Below are positions 26,077 through 35,824 of a stretch of DNA of 64,000 nucleotides, piece by piece (position 1 is the stretch's first letter; each line of letters begins with the position of its first letter). Source of the DNA: Flagellimonas sp. HMM57 (GTDB lineage: Bacteria; Bacteroidota; Bacteroidia; Flavobacteriales; Flavobacteriaceae); assembly GCF_021390175.1 (NCBI RefSeq), contig NZ_CP090004.1, positions 3,215,001 to 3,279,000 on the forward strand. Direction: 5' to 3'. Below the pieces are notes generated by a model, which worked only from the letters and a program-made list of their open reading frames with translations, had not been told where the DNA came from and did no database searches. The translations under genes were made by a program, and so were the position numbers.

Positions 26077-28101
26077 TTATTTTTTATACTTCTCGAACCA
26101 TGCCAGAACACTGGCAATTTTAGCAATTAAATTACTAGGTTTATTTGCTATTCCATGGGATGCACCCGGAATTCGGACCATGGCAGATTCTACATTTTCT
26201 AATTTCAATGCAGCGAAGAACTGCTCGGATTCTGCAATTGGTGTGCGATAATCTTCTTCACCGGTCAATAGCATTGTTGGCGTTTTTACGTTGGCGACAT
26301 AGGAAAGGGGAGATCGTTTAAAATAACTCTCTGGATCCTCCCAAGGTTTTTTTCCAAACCAATATTTAGAAAAGAAACTGGCTCCATCTGCATAGAGCAC
26401 AAAACTTTGCCAGTTGATTACCGGTTTAGCGACTACAGCTGCTTTAAAACGATCAGTTTTACCAACGATCCATGCAGTGAGTACACCACCGCCACTACCA
26501 CCGGTAACAAAAAGATTACTTTCATCTATATAGCCTTTCTTGATCACAGCATCTACGCCCGACATTAAATCTTCGTAGTCATGATTGGGGTAATCATGGT
26601 GAATTAAATTTCCAAACTCTTCTCCATAACCTGAACTTCCCCTAGGATTTGTATAGAGGACTACGTAACCTGCCGCTGCATACGCTTGTATCTCTGCAGA
26701 ATAAACCGCACCATAGCTAGCGAATGGTCCACCATGTATTTCCAAGATCATAGGATACTTTTTTGAAGGGTCAAAATTCGGGGGAGTAACGACCCAACCT
26801 TGTATTTTACGTTGGTCATAAGAAGAATCCCACCAAAGCTCTTCTACCTTGCCCAAGTTTCTAAAAGCGAATAGGTCATCGTTTAAAGAAGTAAGTCGTT
26901 TGGTTTGATTTTTTTCATAAGTTCCCAGATCAGCTGGATGCTCCGTACTTCCTAGCGTATATGCGAATCTATCGTTTTTTGAAACGGTATACGCAGCCGC
27001 ATTGTAAGGTCTTCCCAATGAAAGTCCACCTAAGCCCTTTACTTTTTCATCAACATTTCCGTTGAGGTTCATGTACGCGATTTTTGTATGGCCCTTATCA
27101 TCAAACTGAAAATAGATTCCTTTTCCACTATTGGCCCAAGTAATGTTTTGTATATCACGATCAAAACCGTCAGAAATCAATTTAGATGTTCCACTGGCGA
27201 TATCAAGTAGATAAGCCTTGGTCAATTGGTAACCTTGGTAGGTATCATCAAAACCGGTGTAAGCTAATTTAGTACCATCTGGTGATAAGACCGGATTGGA
27301 ATCAGGCCCATAACGATCTGTAAGTGCAGCTACTTTCCCATCGGCTAAAGAAAGCGTATAGATTTCACTGTTTAGAGGTTCTAATGCTTCTTCAGTATTA
27401 AAATTCGCTGAGAAATAAAGATTTTTGCCATTTTTTGACCACACAGGTGCTCCATGGTCAAAATTGGTAGAGGTCCATTGCCTTGGTGTGCCGCCATCTA
27501 TGGATAAGGTGAAAATCTGCGTATTTCCCCCTTTAAAATATCCTTGCCCATCACCGCGGTAGTTAAGTCTTGTAATATATGTTGGTGGTTTGTTCCATTT
27601 GGCACCTTCAGGTTTTGTGGGCATGTTTACAATAGATTTCTCGCTTTTGGGGACAAACATGGTGAATGCAAGTTGCTTATCGTCTTTGGACCAAGAAACT
27701 TGTCCTGGGGATTTTGGTGTATTGGTGAGCGCAACAGTTTCCTTGGTATCCATCCACATGAGATATAATTTCATTTTACCATCCGACATGTTCGATTTGA
27801 AAATGATTTTTTTTCCGTCATGCGACCACCTTGGATAAAAGTCGTTTTGGTTTCCCGTAGTCAACGGACGGTTTTTGGTACCATCAAAATTAACTATCCA
27901 AAGATTGGAAAGGTTTTTGTCGGTCATTACGTCCTTAAAATTACGGACGTAGATAATCTTGTTCCCGTCAGGTGAAATTTGTGGGTCAGAGACATATTCC
28001 ATATTGAAAATGTCTATAAGCTCCAAGTTGGATTTTACTTGACCTAGAACGGTATGGCCAAAAAACAATACTAAAACGATACGCTGCAGGATAGTCTTCA
28101 A
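26077..28101 (-). CDS. S9-family prolyl oligopeptidase-type serine peptidase
   Basis: Exported peptidase of 674 residues. The signal peptide ends at TVLG, a WD40-like/TolB beta-propeller (about 25-400, repeated SPDGTKLAY-type blades) follows, then an alpha/beta-hydrolase domain (about 420-674). The nucleophile is Ser536 in GGSGGG. An Asp in GEEDYRTP and a His in PGASHGI near the C-terminus complete the triad. Probably periplasmic acylaminoacyl- or dipeptidyl-peptidase activity; the exact specificity cannot be read. Confidence 0.93.
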   Translation of the reverse strand: MKTILQRIVLVLFFGHTVLGQVKSNLELIDIFNMEYVSDPQISPDGNKIIYVRNFKDVMTDKNLSNLWIVNFDGTKNRPLTTGNQNDFYPRWSHDGKKIIFKSNMSDGKMKLYLMWMDTKETVALTNTPKSPGQVSWSKDDKQLAFTMFVPKSEKSIVNMPTKPEGAKWNKPPTYITRLNYRGDGQGYFKGGNTQIFTLSIDGGTPRQWTSTNFDHGAPVWSKNGKNLYFSANFNTEEALEPLNSEIYTLSLADGKVAALTDRYGPDSNPVLSPDGTKLAYTGFDDTYQGYQLTKAYLLDIASGTSKLISDGFDRDIQNITWANSGKGIYFQFDDKGHTKIAYMNLNGNVDEKVKGLGGLSLGRPYNAAAYTVSKNDRFAYTLGSTEHPADLGTYEKNQTKRLTSLNDDLFAFRNLGKVEELWWDSSYDQRKIQGWVVTPPNFDPSKKYPMILEIHGGPFASYGAVYSAEIQAYAAAGYVVLYTNPRGSSGYGEEFGNLIHHDYPNHDYEDLMSGVDAVIKKGYIDESNLFVTGGSGGGVLTAWIVGKTDRFKAAVVAKPVINWQSFVLYADGASFFSKYWFGKKPWEDPESYFKRSPLSYVANVKTPTMLLTGEEDYRTPIAESEQFFAALKLENVESAMVRIPGASHGIANKPSNLIAKIASVLAWFEKYKK

Positions 28102-28427
28102 AGTGTTAGATTTTTAGAAGGTTGAATAATGCTCAAGATACGTATTTAATCGATTTACTGTATCAAAACAGAGCTTCCTAAAATCTAAGATCCCAAAATA
28201 AGAATTGATAGCCTTTTGGCATCAAACCGGAACCGAATTGTATGGAGATGAAAATTATAGCTAGCATTGAATCAAAAAAGGGCATCAAAAAAAACATTCT
28301 TGTCATATTGAACTTATTGAAATACTTCAACCTGTCAGAAATTCAACATGAGCTTATATAGGCTCAACCTAATTTTGGAAGAACTAAATGCTTATGAGAT
28401 ACCCTTTCTTTTCATCAAACCAAATAA
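28102..28427. other. Intergenic region with a dispersed-repeat remnant
   Basis: 326 bp between two minus-strand genes. At 28299-28340 it holds TGTCATATTGAACTTATTGA followed by AATACTTCAACCTGTCAG, which resembles the dispersed Bacteroidota repeat also seen at 12696. No gene or clear terminator was recognised. Confidence 0.4.
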
Positions 28428-29273
28428 TTATTCAAACGTATAACTGCGTTCTACTTTTTCCGTGACCCTAAAATAACCATAGGCGATATTGTCTGGATTA
28501 CTGGTATTGACACAATTACCAACAAGTGCTACAGGGGTAGGGCTAAAGGGATCTCCGCCGGCTTCAAACTGGTCTACCAAAAGCTGTAAATAGGTATAGT
28601 AATCCTCGGATATTCCCAGAAAAACGATATCAACGGTATCCCCAACCAAAAACTCCCTGATATTATTATCCTCATCCTCTAACTTTTCATAATAAACGGT
28701 GAACTCATTGCCATCGATAAATTCATCTTTTATGTAGAAGAGTTCAGGAAGCAAGTCGTCGCGACTCTGAAAACGTAAAAAATAATAGTTTTCTATATCT
28801 GCCGGGTCTTCAAAGGATACATTTACTTCCAATGCCTCATCATCCTCTCCATCTTCGGTAGATTGTGTTACGGATGTGATATCGGTCACAGGAAGAAGCG
28901 TTTCAGTAGCAGTATAGGTTTCTTCTTGGTAAACCACTTCCAATGTGTAGGAATTTCCAATAATCGGTTCAAAAGATGTAGTGGTATACCTACCATCATT
29001 TTCATCTTCAAAAATAAATTCGGTACCACTATCATTGTTTGTTACTTTAACACTGGCCCCAGTGACCGCTGTATTTTGCTGACTTTCAAAAAACGGTGTG
29101 GAGGTACTTAGAAGAATAGTCTGATTATTGCCCGTAGTTCCTTTTTCCCAATCTAGGGATGCTTCTATAGTTAGTCTTATAGGGCCTTCTGGGACATCAA
29201 CTTCTATAACATCGGTACATGATGCGCCCATTATCAATAAAATGCTGAATAATATCTTATACATTGGTTTCAT
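28428..29273 (-). CDS. DUF4249-family lipoprotein
   Basis: A 281-residue lipoprotein (lipobox GASC, Cys19, followed by TDVIEVDVPEG). The body fits DUF4249: an immunoglobulin-like beta domain near residues 30-125 (VTGASVKVTNNDSGTEF, GNSYTLEV) and the late GDTVDI..LGISEDYYTYL segment. The gene lies 4 bp downstream of the TonB receptor gene, the standard pairing. The family is thought to be the surface partner of the receptor; the ligand is unknown. Confidence 0.93.
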   Translation of the reverse strand: MKPMYKILFSILLIMGASCTDVIEVDVPEGPIRLTIEASLDWEKGTTGNNQTILLSTSTPFFESQQNTAVTGASVKVTNNDSGTEFIFEDENDGRYTTTSFEPIIGNSYTLEVVYQEETYTATETLLPVTDITSVTQSTEDGEDDEALEVNVSFEDPADIENYYFLRFQSRDDLLPELFYIKDEFIDGNEFTVYYEKLEDEDNNIREFLVGDTVDIVFLGISEDYYTYLQLLVDQFEAGGDPFSPTPVALVGNCVNTSNPDNIAYGYFRVTEKVERSYTFE

Positions 29274-29277
29274 GTTC

Positions 29278-31677
29278 TTAGAATTTAAAGTTGTACGTTA
29301 CTGATGGGACCATTCCGAAAATAGCGGTTCTGGTGGCTTCGTTTGCTCCGGTTTCCAAATTTTGTCCAAATGATATGGCAGCGGCATTTTTCCTATTGTA
29401 GATATTATAGATGCCAATAACCCATTCACCTTTCCATTTTTTATCAGGTCTTCTATTGGGCCTATACGTCGCGGAAAGGTCTATACGATGGTATGCGGGT
29501 AATCTATCGGCATTACGATCAGAGTAACTTGCAACGGATATACCTTCATACTCATATTGTCCGTTGGGATATGTGACAGGTCTTCCCGTTTGGAAAATTG
29601 CGTTTGCCCCAAAACTCCATTTATCATTCAATTTGTAGGCAGCAGTAATCGATACATCATGGGTTCTGTCAAAAGGGGTATTATACCATTCACCATTATT
29701 TATCCCAGGTCCTCCTGCAATACCACCTGGGGTTCTTTGTTCAGATTTAGATAGGGTATAGGCAATCCATCCTGTAAAAGCTCCCTCATTTTTCCGAAAC
29801 AGGAATTCAAGACCATAAGCTCGTGATTCTCCGTTTAAAATTTCAGTTTCAATAGTATTGTTCCCTATTAAGTCTGAACCATCCACATAGTCGATTCTGT
29901 TATCGACCGTTTTGTAATAGGTTTCCACTTCTAAAGAATACATTTCATCGTTAAAGTTTCTAAAGTAGCCCAACGCATATTGATCGGAGAGTTGGGGCTT
30001 TATATATTTTCCGCTCGGTGTCCACACGTCCAAAGGGGTCACTGCTGAAGTATTGGATAGCAGATGGATATACTGTGCCGCCCTTGAATACCCCATTTTG
30101 ATGGAAGAGTAATCATTGAGCTGATACGCTAAAGAGAGCCTGGGTTCAAAATTGTCGAATGTTTCGATGCTCTCACTCTTTTTGAAAAATGTTTCACCAA
30201 TTGGGTCTGTTCTCTGGTAGAACCGTAACGTTGGGTTATATAAGATAGGTTGGTCATTTGCATATTCCGATATGGGTTGGCCACCAAGTCGGTTGAACCT
30301 ACTGTACCGTACACCGTATTGTGCGGACAGGTTATCCGTTAGTTTATGTTCTGCTCCAATATAGATGCCACTTTCGAGCGCTAATTTTTGGTCCAATATA
30401 AGTTCATTTATAGCTGAATTTGGCCCAGTAGGTTTAATTTCCCCTGGATTGAACTCATACTTTATGGCGCTGATTCCAAAATCCAGCTTAAAAGCATCGC
30501 TTAAATAATACTTAAAGTCGTATTTGGCATTATAATTTCTAATGGATGAAATCCAATCAAACTCAAAATCCTCTATGCCCAGCTCATAGTCATAATTACT
30601 ATAAATGAGGGATAAATTTGAAAACAATCTATCATTGAAGATATGGTTCCATCTTAGGTTGCCCGATGCATTGCCGTAACTACTGCTGAAAGAGCCGTCA
30701 AAATTGAAAACATCACGACCAAAATAACCAGATAGATACAATTTGTTATTGTCGTTTATGCTATAATTTGTTTTGAGGTTTAGGTCATAAAAACTGACAC
30801 TGTTTTTCTCCCCTGCCAGTTTTAGTAACAAGTGTGCATAAGATCCTCTACCTGCAACTAAAAAAGATCCCCTGTCGTTGAACATTGGACCTTCTAAAGC
30901 AAGTCTGCTGGATATAACACCAACTCCGCCAGTCATGGCAAAGTTTTTACTGTTCCCATCTTTCTGGCGAACATCCAATACAGAAGATACCCTGCCACCA
31001 AAGCGCGCTGGAATTCCACCTTTGTATAGTTTTAAGTCTTTTACGGCATCTGCATTAAAGACCGAAAAGAAGCCCAATAAGTGCGAAGTATTATAGATGA
31101 TAGCTTCGTCCAATAATACCAGGTTTTGGTCAACAGCACCGCCTCTTACGTGAAATCCGCTCGTACCTTCACCGTTATTGGTCACTCCTGGTAAAATCTG
31201 TAATGATTTGATAACGTCTACTTCTCCCAAAACTACCGGCATCTGCTTCACGGTTTTTATGTTCAGCTTGGAAATACTCATTTCCGGTTTCTTTATGATT
31301 GCACGTTCGGTTTCTTCTGCCGTGACCTCAACTTCATCCAATTGCGTTGAGGTTTCCTCAACTTCAACATCAATTTTTTGATTGCTGTTCAATGTTATTT
31401 CCATGGAGATCTCTTTATATCCCATATGCGAGAATACCAGGGTATAAGAGCCTTCAGGTGCGCTAATGGAATAAAACCCATATTCATTTGTTATGGCTCC
31501 AATGGATGTGCCTTTTAAGAATATGGAGGTTCCAAAAAGTGTTTCTCCGTTAAATTCATCGGTAACGGTTCCGCTGATCGTATATTTTTTTTGTGCATGG
31601 ATGAGAGATGAGCTCAGCACAAAGCCTACGATCAGCATTAGTAGTGGTAGTAAATTACTACCGTTTCTTTTCTTCAT
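29278..31677 (-). CDS. TonB-dependent receptor (DUF4249 partner)
   Basis: Outer membrane transporter of 799 residues: signal peptide (about 1-28), carboxypeptidase-regulatory-like domain (about 32-115), plug (about 135-235, GTSGFHVRGGAVDQNLVLLDEA), and a beta-barrel ending VTYNFKF. It forms an operon with the DUF4249 lipoprotein 4 bp downstream. It is divergent from the TPR/kinase operon and shares a 291-bp regulatory gap with it. No LytTR-like repeat was found in its own orientation. Confidence 0.94.
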   Translation of the reverse strand: MKKRNGSNLLPLLMLIVGFVLSSSLIHAQKKYTISGTVTDEFNGETLFGTSIFLKGTSIGAITNEYGFYSISAPEGSYTLVFSHMGYKEISMEITLNSNQKIDVEVEETSTQLDEVEVTAEETERAIIKKPEMSISKLNIKTVKQMPVVLGEVDVIKSLQILPGVTNNGEGTSGFHVRGGAVDQNLVLLDEAIIYNTSHLLGFFSVFNADAVKDLKLYKGGIPARFGGRVSSVLDVRQKDGNSKNFAMTGGVGVISSRLALEGPMFNDRGSFLVAGRGSYAHLLLKLAGEKNSVSFYDLNLKTNYSINDNNKLYLSGYFGRDVFNFDGSFSSSYGNASGNLRWNHIFNDRLFSNLSLIYSNYDYELGIEDFEFDWISSIRNYNAKYDFKYYLSDAFKLDFGISAIKYEFNPGEIKPTGPNSAINELILDQKLALESGIYIGAEHKLTDNLSAQYGVRYSRFNRLGGQPISEYANDQPILYNPTLRFYQRTDPIGETFFKKSESIETFDNFEPRLSLAYQLNDYSSIKMGYSRAAQYIHLLSNTSAVTPLDVWTPSGKYIKPQLSDQYALGYFRNFNDEMYSLEVETYYKTVDNRIDYVDGSDLIGNNTIETEILNGESRAYGLEFLFRKNEGAFTGWIAYTLSKSEQRTPGGIAGGPGINNGEWYNTPFDRTHDVSITAAYKLNDKWSFGANAIFQTGRPVTYPNGQYEYEGISVASYSDRNADRLPAYHRIDLSATYRPNRRPDKKWKGEWVIGIYNIYNRKNAAAISFGQNLETGANEATRTAIFGMVPSVTYNFKF

Positions 31678-31870
31678 TTGTTTCTTGATTAAGGTTAAAA
31701 GTTAAATCCTATTATGGTTTACTCTCCTTAATGACATTTGAAAAAAAGAAGGGTTGCATCACCCGGAAAAAATAATTTTTTGACATAAAACTATTCACTA
31801 TCCAAGGTTTTCATCGATGGACAAGTGGGCAGGTAGGCCATGAACTTTTGGTCAATAGCAATCTGAATAC

Positions 31871-31939
31871 AATTCATCCCAAAAATTCTACAATCCGGTA
31901 ATACTTTCTGGTCAAATGATGTCTTTGATTACATTTTTG
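31871..31939 (+). promoter_or_regulatory. Candidate LytTR-type direct repeat and promoter of the TPR-kinase operon
   Basis: CAATTCATCCC begins at 31871 and CAATCCGGT at 31892 (21-bp period). CATTTTTG at 31932-31939 is the -7 candidate, 61 bp from the first repeat and 29 bp before the ATG. The remainder of the 31678-31968 gap holds no gene. Confidence 0.65.
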
Positions 31940-31968
31940 TGACAGCAATAATCAAAAAACGAACAGTT

Positions 31969-32592
31969 ATGCAAACGGTAGTAAAAATTTTAATCTCCTT
32001 ATTGATCGGAACCCTTAGTGCACAAGATCAATATACCAAGGGAATGGAAAAGGCATTTGACTTATGGAAAAACGAAAAAAATGTTGAGGCGTCCAATCTT
32101 TTTGAACGTATTGCAATGGCCGAGCCCGATAACTGGCTGCCTTATTACTATGTAGCACAGGTCAATACTTTTTCCTCCTTTGGCGAGAAGGATGAAGAAA
32201 AATTGACCGAGCAATTGGACAAGGCAAAAGAGTTCTTGGATTTGGCACAAGCCATTTCTTCCAACAATCCCGAGCTCCTTGTTCAGGAAGCAATGATCAA
32301 TACAGCGTGGATCTCTTTTGATGGTGCCAAGTATGGCATGACACTTTCGGGAAAGAACACCCGACTCTATAACCAAGCCTTGGAATTGGCGCCCGAAAAC
32401 CCAAGGGTCATACTTTCCAAAGCAGAATGGGATATGGGTTCTGCTCGCTATTTTGGAAAAGATACCGCACCTTACTGTAGTGATATTGAAAAGGCCTTGG
32501 AACTTTTTGCTACCTTTAAATCCGAAACCCCGTTCTACCCAAGTTGGGGAAAGAAAAGAGCCGAAGAGGTTTTAGAACAGTGTAAGAGCTGA
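31969..32592 (+). CDS. Exported TPR-like protein linked to a LytS-type kinase
   Basis: A 207-residue exported protein with a signal peptide MQTVVKILISLLIGTLSAQ. The helical repeat region has TPR-like segments (FDLWKNEKNVEASNLFERIAMAEPDNWLPYYYVAQ; RLYNQALELAPENPRVILSKAE). The start was chosen at the methionine that gives a signal peptide; its leader ACGAACAGTTATG nearly repeats that of the TonB receptor at 20630. It precedes the histidine kinase by 34 bp. A periplasmic sensing or adaptor role for the kinase is inferred. Confidence 0.8.
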   Translation: MQTVVKILISLLIGTLSAQDQYTKGMEKAFDLWKNEKNVEASNLFERIAMAEPDNWLPYYYVAQVNTFSSFGEKDEEKLTEQLDKAKEFLDLAQAISSNNPELLVQEAMINTAWISFDGAKYGMTLSGKNTRLYNQALELAPENPRVILSKAEWDMGSARYFGKDTAPYCSDIEKALELFATFKSETPFYPSWGKKRAEEVLEQCKS

Positions 32593-32626
32593 TGATGGTC
32601 AGTATGATGCTTTTAAGTTGTAAAAG

Positions 32627-33967
32627 GTGAAAAAAGAGGTCAAAGTAGGTAGTTTAAGACGTGTTTTAATCGTAAGCCTTTATATTACGTTGGCTATACG
32701 CGCACTTAACATACTTATCAATATAGGTAATGGTGTTACGTGGTCCGATGAGCTTGAAAACTTTGGGGTCACTTACATCTATGCATTCATTATAACCGCA
32801 TTCAATGCTTATTACAATGATTTTATCTCTACAAAATATAGCTGGGAACTGCAGGGTAAAAAGCGTCTTTGGTATGGTGCCATTGGCTCTATAGTCGTTA
32901 CTTTAGTAGGATTTGGTCTGGCCAGGGTATTGGTAAATGTGGGGATATACAGTAACTCATTTGATGATTTTTTGGCAAATGAGACCTTGGAGAACTACGT
33001 TTCCACTTTGATTATCGCAATATGTATCTCCGCCATTTTACATGCCTTTCATTTCTACAAAGCTTTACAGGATACTAGGGTAAAAAAGCAACGGATTATA
33101 GCAGGCACGGCCTCTGCCCGTTTTGATGCGCTAAAAAATCAATTGGATCCCCATTTTTTATTCAACAGTCTTAATGTACTTACCAGCCTTATTGAAGAAG
33201 ATCCGCATCAGGCCCAAAAATTCACGACGTCCCTTTCAAAAGTATACCGCTATGTTTTGGAACAGAAAAACAAGGATTTGGTCACAGTGGACGAAGAATT
33301 GAATTTTGCCCGAACCTACGTTAGACTCTTAAAGATGCGGTTTGAGGATAGTATTGTTTTTAATATTCCGGATACATCCAGTGTTCCAGATGCTAAAATA
33401 GTGCCCCTATCATTACAACTGTTGTTGGAGAACGCCGTGAAGCATAACGTTGTGACATCATCAAAACCATTGCATATTACCGTTAAAGAAGAGGGCGGAA
33501 TGCTGATGGTGACCAATAACCTTCAAGAAAAGCAGGTGGTCAAAAAGAGTAGTGGGGTGGGGCTCCAAAATATCCAGCAGCGCTATGAAATTTTAACGGA
33601 TAGACAGGTCCACATTGAAAAAACAACTTCAGATTTTAGTGTGTCGATCCCAATGCTTACTAAAAAAGGATCAACGGTTGAAACGCAGGAATCCCATATT
33701 GCGGAGAAACGTTACCTAAAGGCAAAAGAAAAAGTAGATGCCGTAAAAGGTTTTTATAGCAATCTGATTACGTACTGTATCGTTATTCCATTTTTATGGT
33801 GGCTCAACCTAAAAACCACTAGCTTTCTCTGGGCACTGTTTCCAACAATTGGCTGGGGATTTGGGGTGTTGGCACACGGTATGGAAGCTTATGGCTATAA
33901 TCCACTTTGGGGCAAACGTTGGGAAGAACGTAAGATCCAAGAGCTTATGGACAAGGAGGATTTTTAG
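32627..33967 (+). CDS. LytS-type sensor histidine kinase with C-terminal 2TM domain
   Basis: A 446-residue inner membrane kinase. Four transmembrane helices lie within about 12-145. The His_kinase domain of the LytS type follows, with phosphoacceptor His176 in DPHFLFNSLN and the ATP-binding motifs LLLENAVKHN and GVGLQNIQQR. The C-terminal 85 residues are a 2TM domain (YLKAKEKVDAVKGFYSNL to WEERKIQELM) that closely matches the free 2TM protein at 36247. The GTG start was chosen because an in-frame stop lies directly before it. The partner regulator is the LytTR protein at 37534. Confidence 0.93.
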   Translation: MKKEVKVGSLRRVLIVSLYITLAIRALNILINIGNGVTWSDELENFGVTYIYAFIITAFNAYYNDFISTKYSWELQGKKRLWYGAIGSIVVTLVGFGLARVLVNVGIYSNSFDDFLANETLENYVSTLIIAICISAILHAFHFYKALQDTRVKKQRIIAGTASARFDALKNQLDPHFLFNSLNVLTSLIEEDPHQAQKFTTSLSKVYRYVLEQKNKDLVTVDEELNFARTYVRLLKMRFEDSIVFNIPDTSSVPDAKIVPLSLQLLLENAVKHNVVTSSKPLHITVKEEGGMLMVTNNLQEKQVVKKSSGVGLQNIQQRYEILTDRQVHIEKTTSDFSVSIPMLTKKGSTVETQESHIAEKRYLKAKEKVDAVKGFYSNLITYCIVIPFLWWLNLKTTSFLWALFPTIGWGFGVLAHGMEAYGYNPLWGKRWEERKIQELMDKEDF

Positions 33968-33988
33968 TTGTTCGGTTTAATATGACGG

Positions 33989-34130
33989 TTGACGGATGCG
34001 GGTTTTGGTTTTGGGTGAAGGGTAAAAGGTTTAAGGTTTCAAAGTTTCAAGTTCTAAGCTCTAAGTTCTTGAATTTGACTTCGTACCTCGTACCGCTGAC
34101 TTCCGATATCTGACTTCTGACCTCCGAACT
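33989..34130. repeat. Left flanking repeat tract of the BspA-type gene
   Basis: 33989-34050 resembles the tract on the other side of the gene (TTGACGGATGC, TTTTGGGTGAA, GGTTTCAAAG). From 34040 to 34130 the sequence is 13 consecutive heptamers whose consensus drifts from CTAAGTT to CTGACTT and CCGAACT. No coding capacity is evident. Confidence 0.7.
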
Positions 34131-34146
34131 CATACCCAAACCAAAA

Positions 34147-34179
34147 GGCCACCAAAAAACGTAAAGTTCCTCAGTGGCC
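34147..34179 (-). terminator. Possible terminator of the BspA-type gene
   Basis: GGCCAC (34147-34152) pairs with GTGGCC (34174-34179). On the minus strand it is followed by TTTTGGTTT. The stem is short, so the call is tentative. Confidence 0.35.
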
Positions 34180-34203
34180 CATTGTATTAAAAGTTAAGTT
34201 TAA

Positions 34204-35760
34204 TTACGGACAGAAAACACTGTCTTTATAATCTATGTCCCAATTGGGCCCCATGTCATTTATAAGGGTATTATAAGCGATGCCCCCGTCACCTATGCAC
34301 AGATCTACTCCCGTTGCACCCAAAACCACATTTGGTTGTACCACTTGATCGGCCCACCCTATAAGTGTATCTGAAAAGTTAGGGGCGGACATCCCGGAAT
34401 CGTTGAACATGTTTATCATACTTGAAACGTTGCCTATTTCCCATTCCCCCAGATCTTGGTCGAACGCCGTGGCATCCGCGAACATGTAATCCATATTGGT
34501 AACCTGACTTACATCCCAACCGCTGATGTCCTGATCGAATGCAGTAGCTTCAAAGAACATGGAACGCATATCTTCAACATTGCTTACATCCCAACCGCTG
34601 ATATCCTGATTAAATAGGCTATTACCCCTAAAAGTGTTATTCATGGTTTGAACATTGTCTACATCCCATTCGGTAATGTCCTGTTTAAAATCCGCATTGG
34701 GAAAAGCGTAACTGAACGATGTACATTGCTCAAGGTTGGGTTCGCCCGTTGCATTTATAGCTACATAAATATCATCATTATCCAAGTGAAACATATCCTC
34801 CATACTCTTCCATGCCGTGTCTCCCCATTGCTCCACGGTCCGCAAAGCGTCCTGTCCAAAGAAGCTCAATCGGCCCACTTGCCCTTTTAGGGCCACGGTA
34901 TAAGTGTCCGCAGTTTGGTACTGATGGTACGCTTCCTCTTCGGTCACATGTTCCTCTGGCTGTCCATCGCCCCAATCAATTTGAAAATCGACATCTTCCC
35001 CTTCTCCGAATACTTCTATGTTGAATTCCTCATTGGCACCAGCGGTCTCCAAGGTAAAGATAAAGGATGCCGGGTCCTCGAACAGGTTTTCGATGACGTT
35101 CTTCACGGCTATCTGTACGCTGATCTGGTCCGTGCCCCCATTGCCATCGGAGACGGTCACGGTGATGTTGTGCCCGCTGGTCGTCTCGTAGTCAAGGTTC
35201 TTACCGTCCGCCAAGGTGATCAGGCCGCTTTCATCTATGCTGAACAGTTCTTCATCGTTTCCGTCCGTAATCTCAAAGGTGAGCGTATCGCCTTCATCTT
35301 CATCGGTGGCGGTCACGGTAAAGATGGTGAATTCATTGTTCGCATTCTCATCCACTTCTGTTGTTGTGGTCTGGTTGGTGATTACGGGGGCGGTGTTCTG
35401 CGCTTCCGCTTCGGTCACGGTAAAGGTGTTTCCGGTCACGGTCTCACCACCTACGCCAACACTTACCGCTCCTGTTGTCGCACCCTGGGGAACGGAGATG
35501 GTAAGCTTGGTGGCGGTTGCGGTACTTACGGTAGCCGTAGTGGCACCAATTTTTACGGTGTTGGATGCCGGTGTTGTACTAAAGTTGGTCCCGTTAATGG
35601 TCACCTGTGTGCCAACAGGCCCGGAACTGGGCGTAAAACCACTTATGGTCGGCTTAGTCGGTGTTGGTGTCGGTGTCGTTGTACCATCATCACTTGAACA
35701 GGAGACGGCGAACATTGCAACGGACAGTGTCATCAGAATCAAAAAACGTATTTTTTTCAT
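34204..35760 (-). CDS. BspA-type surface lipoprotein with IPT/TIG and cadherin-like domains
   Basis: A 518-residue lipoprotein. The lipobox AVSC (Cys20) and signal MKKIRFLILM set the start; an in-frame upstream ATG adds a non-signal extension. Domains: IPT/TIG (about 35-115), cadherin-like (about 125-220), a PKD-like stretch (WGDGQPEEH), then BspA/DUF285 repeats with ISGWDVSNVEDMRSMF-type units (about 360-470). Probably a surface adhesin. It is visibly richer in G and C than its neighbours, lies against the direction of the kinase/regulator genes and separates them, and has repeat tracts on both sides, which suggests insertion. Confidence 0.88.
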   Translation of the reverse strand: MKKIRFLILMTLSVAMFAVSCSSDDGTTTPTPTPTKPTISGFTPSSGPVGTQVTINGTNFSTTPASNTVKIGATTATVSTATATKLTISVPQGATTGAVSVGVGGETVTGNTFTVTEAEAQNTAPVITNQTTTTEVDENANNEFTIFTVTATDEDEGDTLTFEITDGNDEELFSIDESGLITLADGKNLDYETTSGHNITVTVSDGNGGTDQISVQIAVKNVIENLFEDPASFIFTLETAGANEEFNIEVFGEGEDVDFQIDWGDGQPEEHVTEEEAYHQYQTADTYTVALKGQVGRLSFFGQDALRTVEQWGDTAWKSMEDMFHLDNDDIYVAINATGEPNLEQCTSFSYAFPNADFKQDITEWDVDNVQTMNNTFRGNSLFNQDISGWDVSNVEDMRSMFFEATAFDQDISGWDVSQVTNMDYMFADATAFDQDLGEWEIGNVSSMINMFNDSGMSAPNFSDTLIGWADQVVQPNVVLGATGVDLCIGDGGIAYNTLINDMGPNWDIDYKDSVFCP

Positions 35761-35824
35761 GAGCTCGAAATTTAGCGTTAGAGCTTGCAAGAAAACAGGA
35801 ATATAGATCGGTGACCCATGGCAA

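Noticed and set aside
34915..35697. Long + strand frames opposite the BspA-type gene
   Set aside because: They are shadows of a GC-richer repetitive coding region; the minus-strand frame has a lipoprotein signal and recognisable domains.
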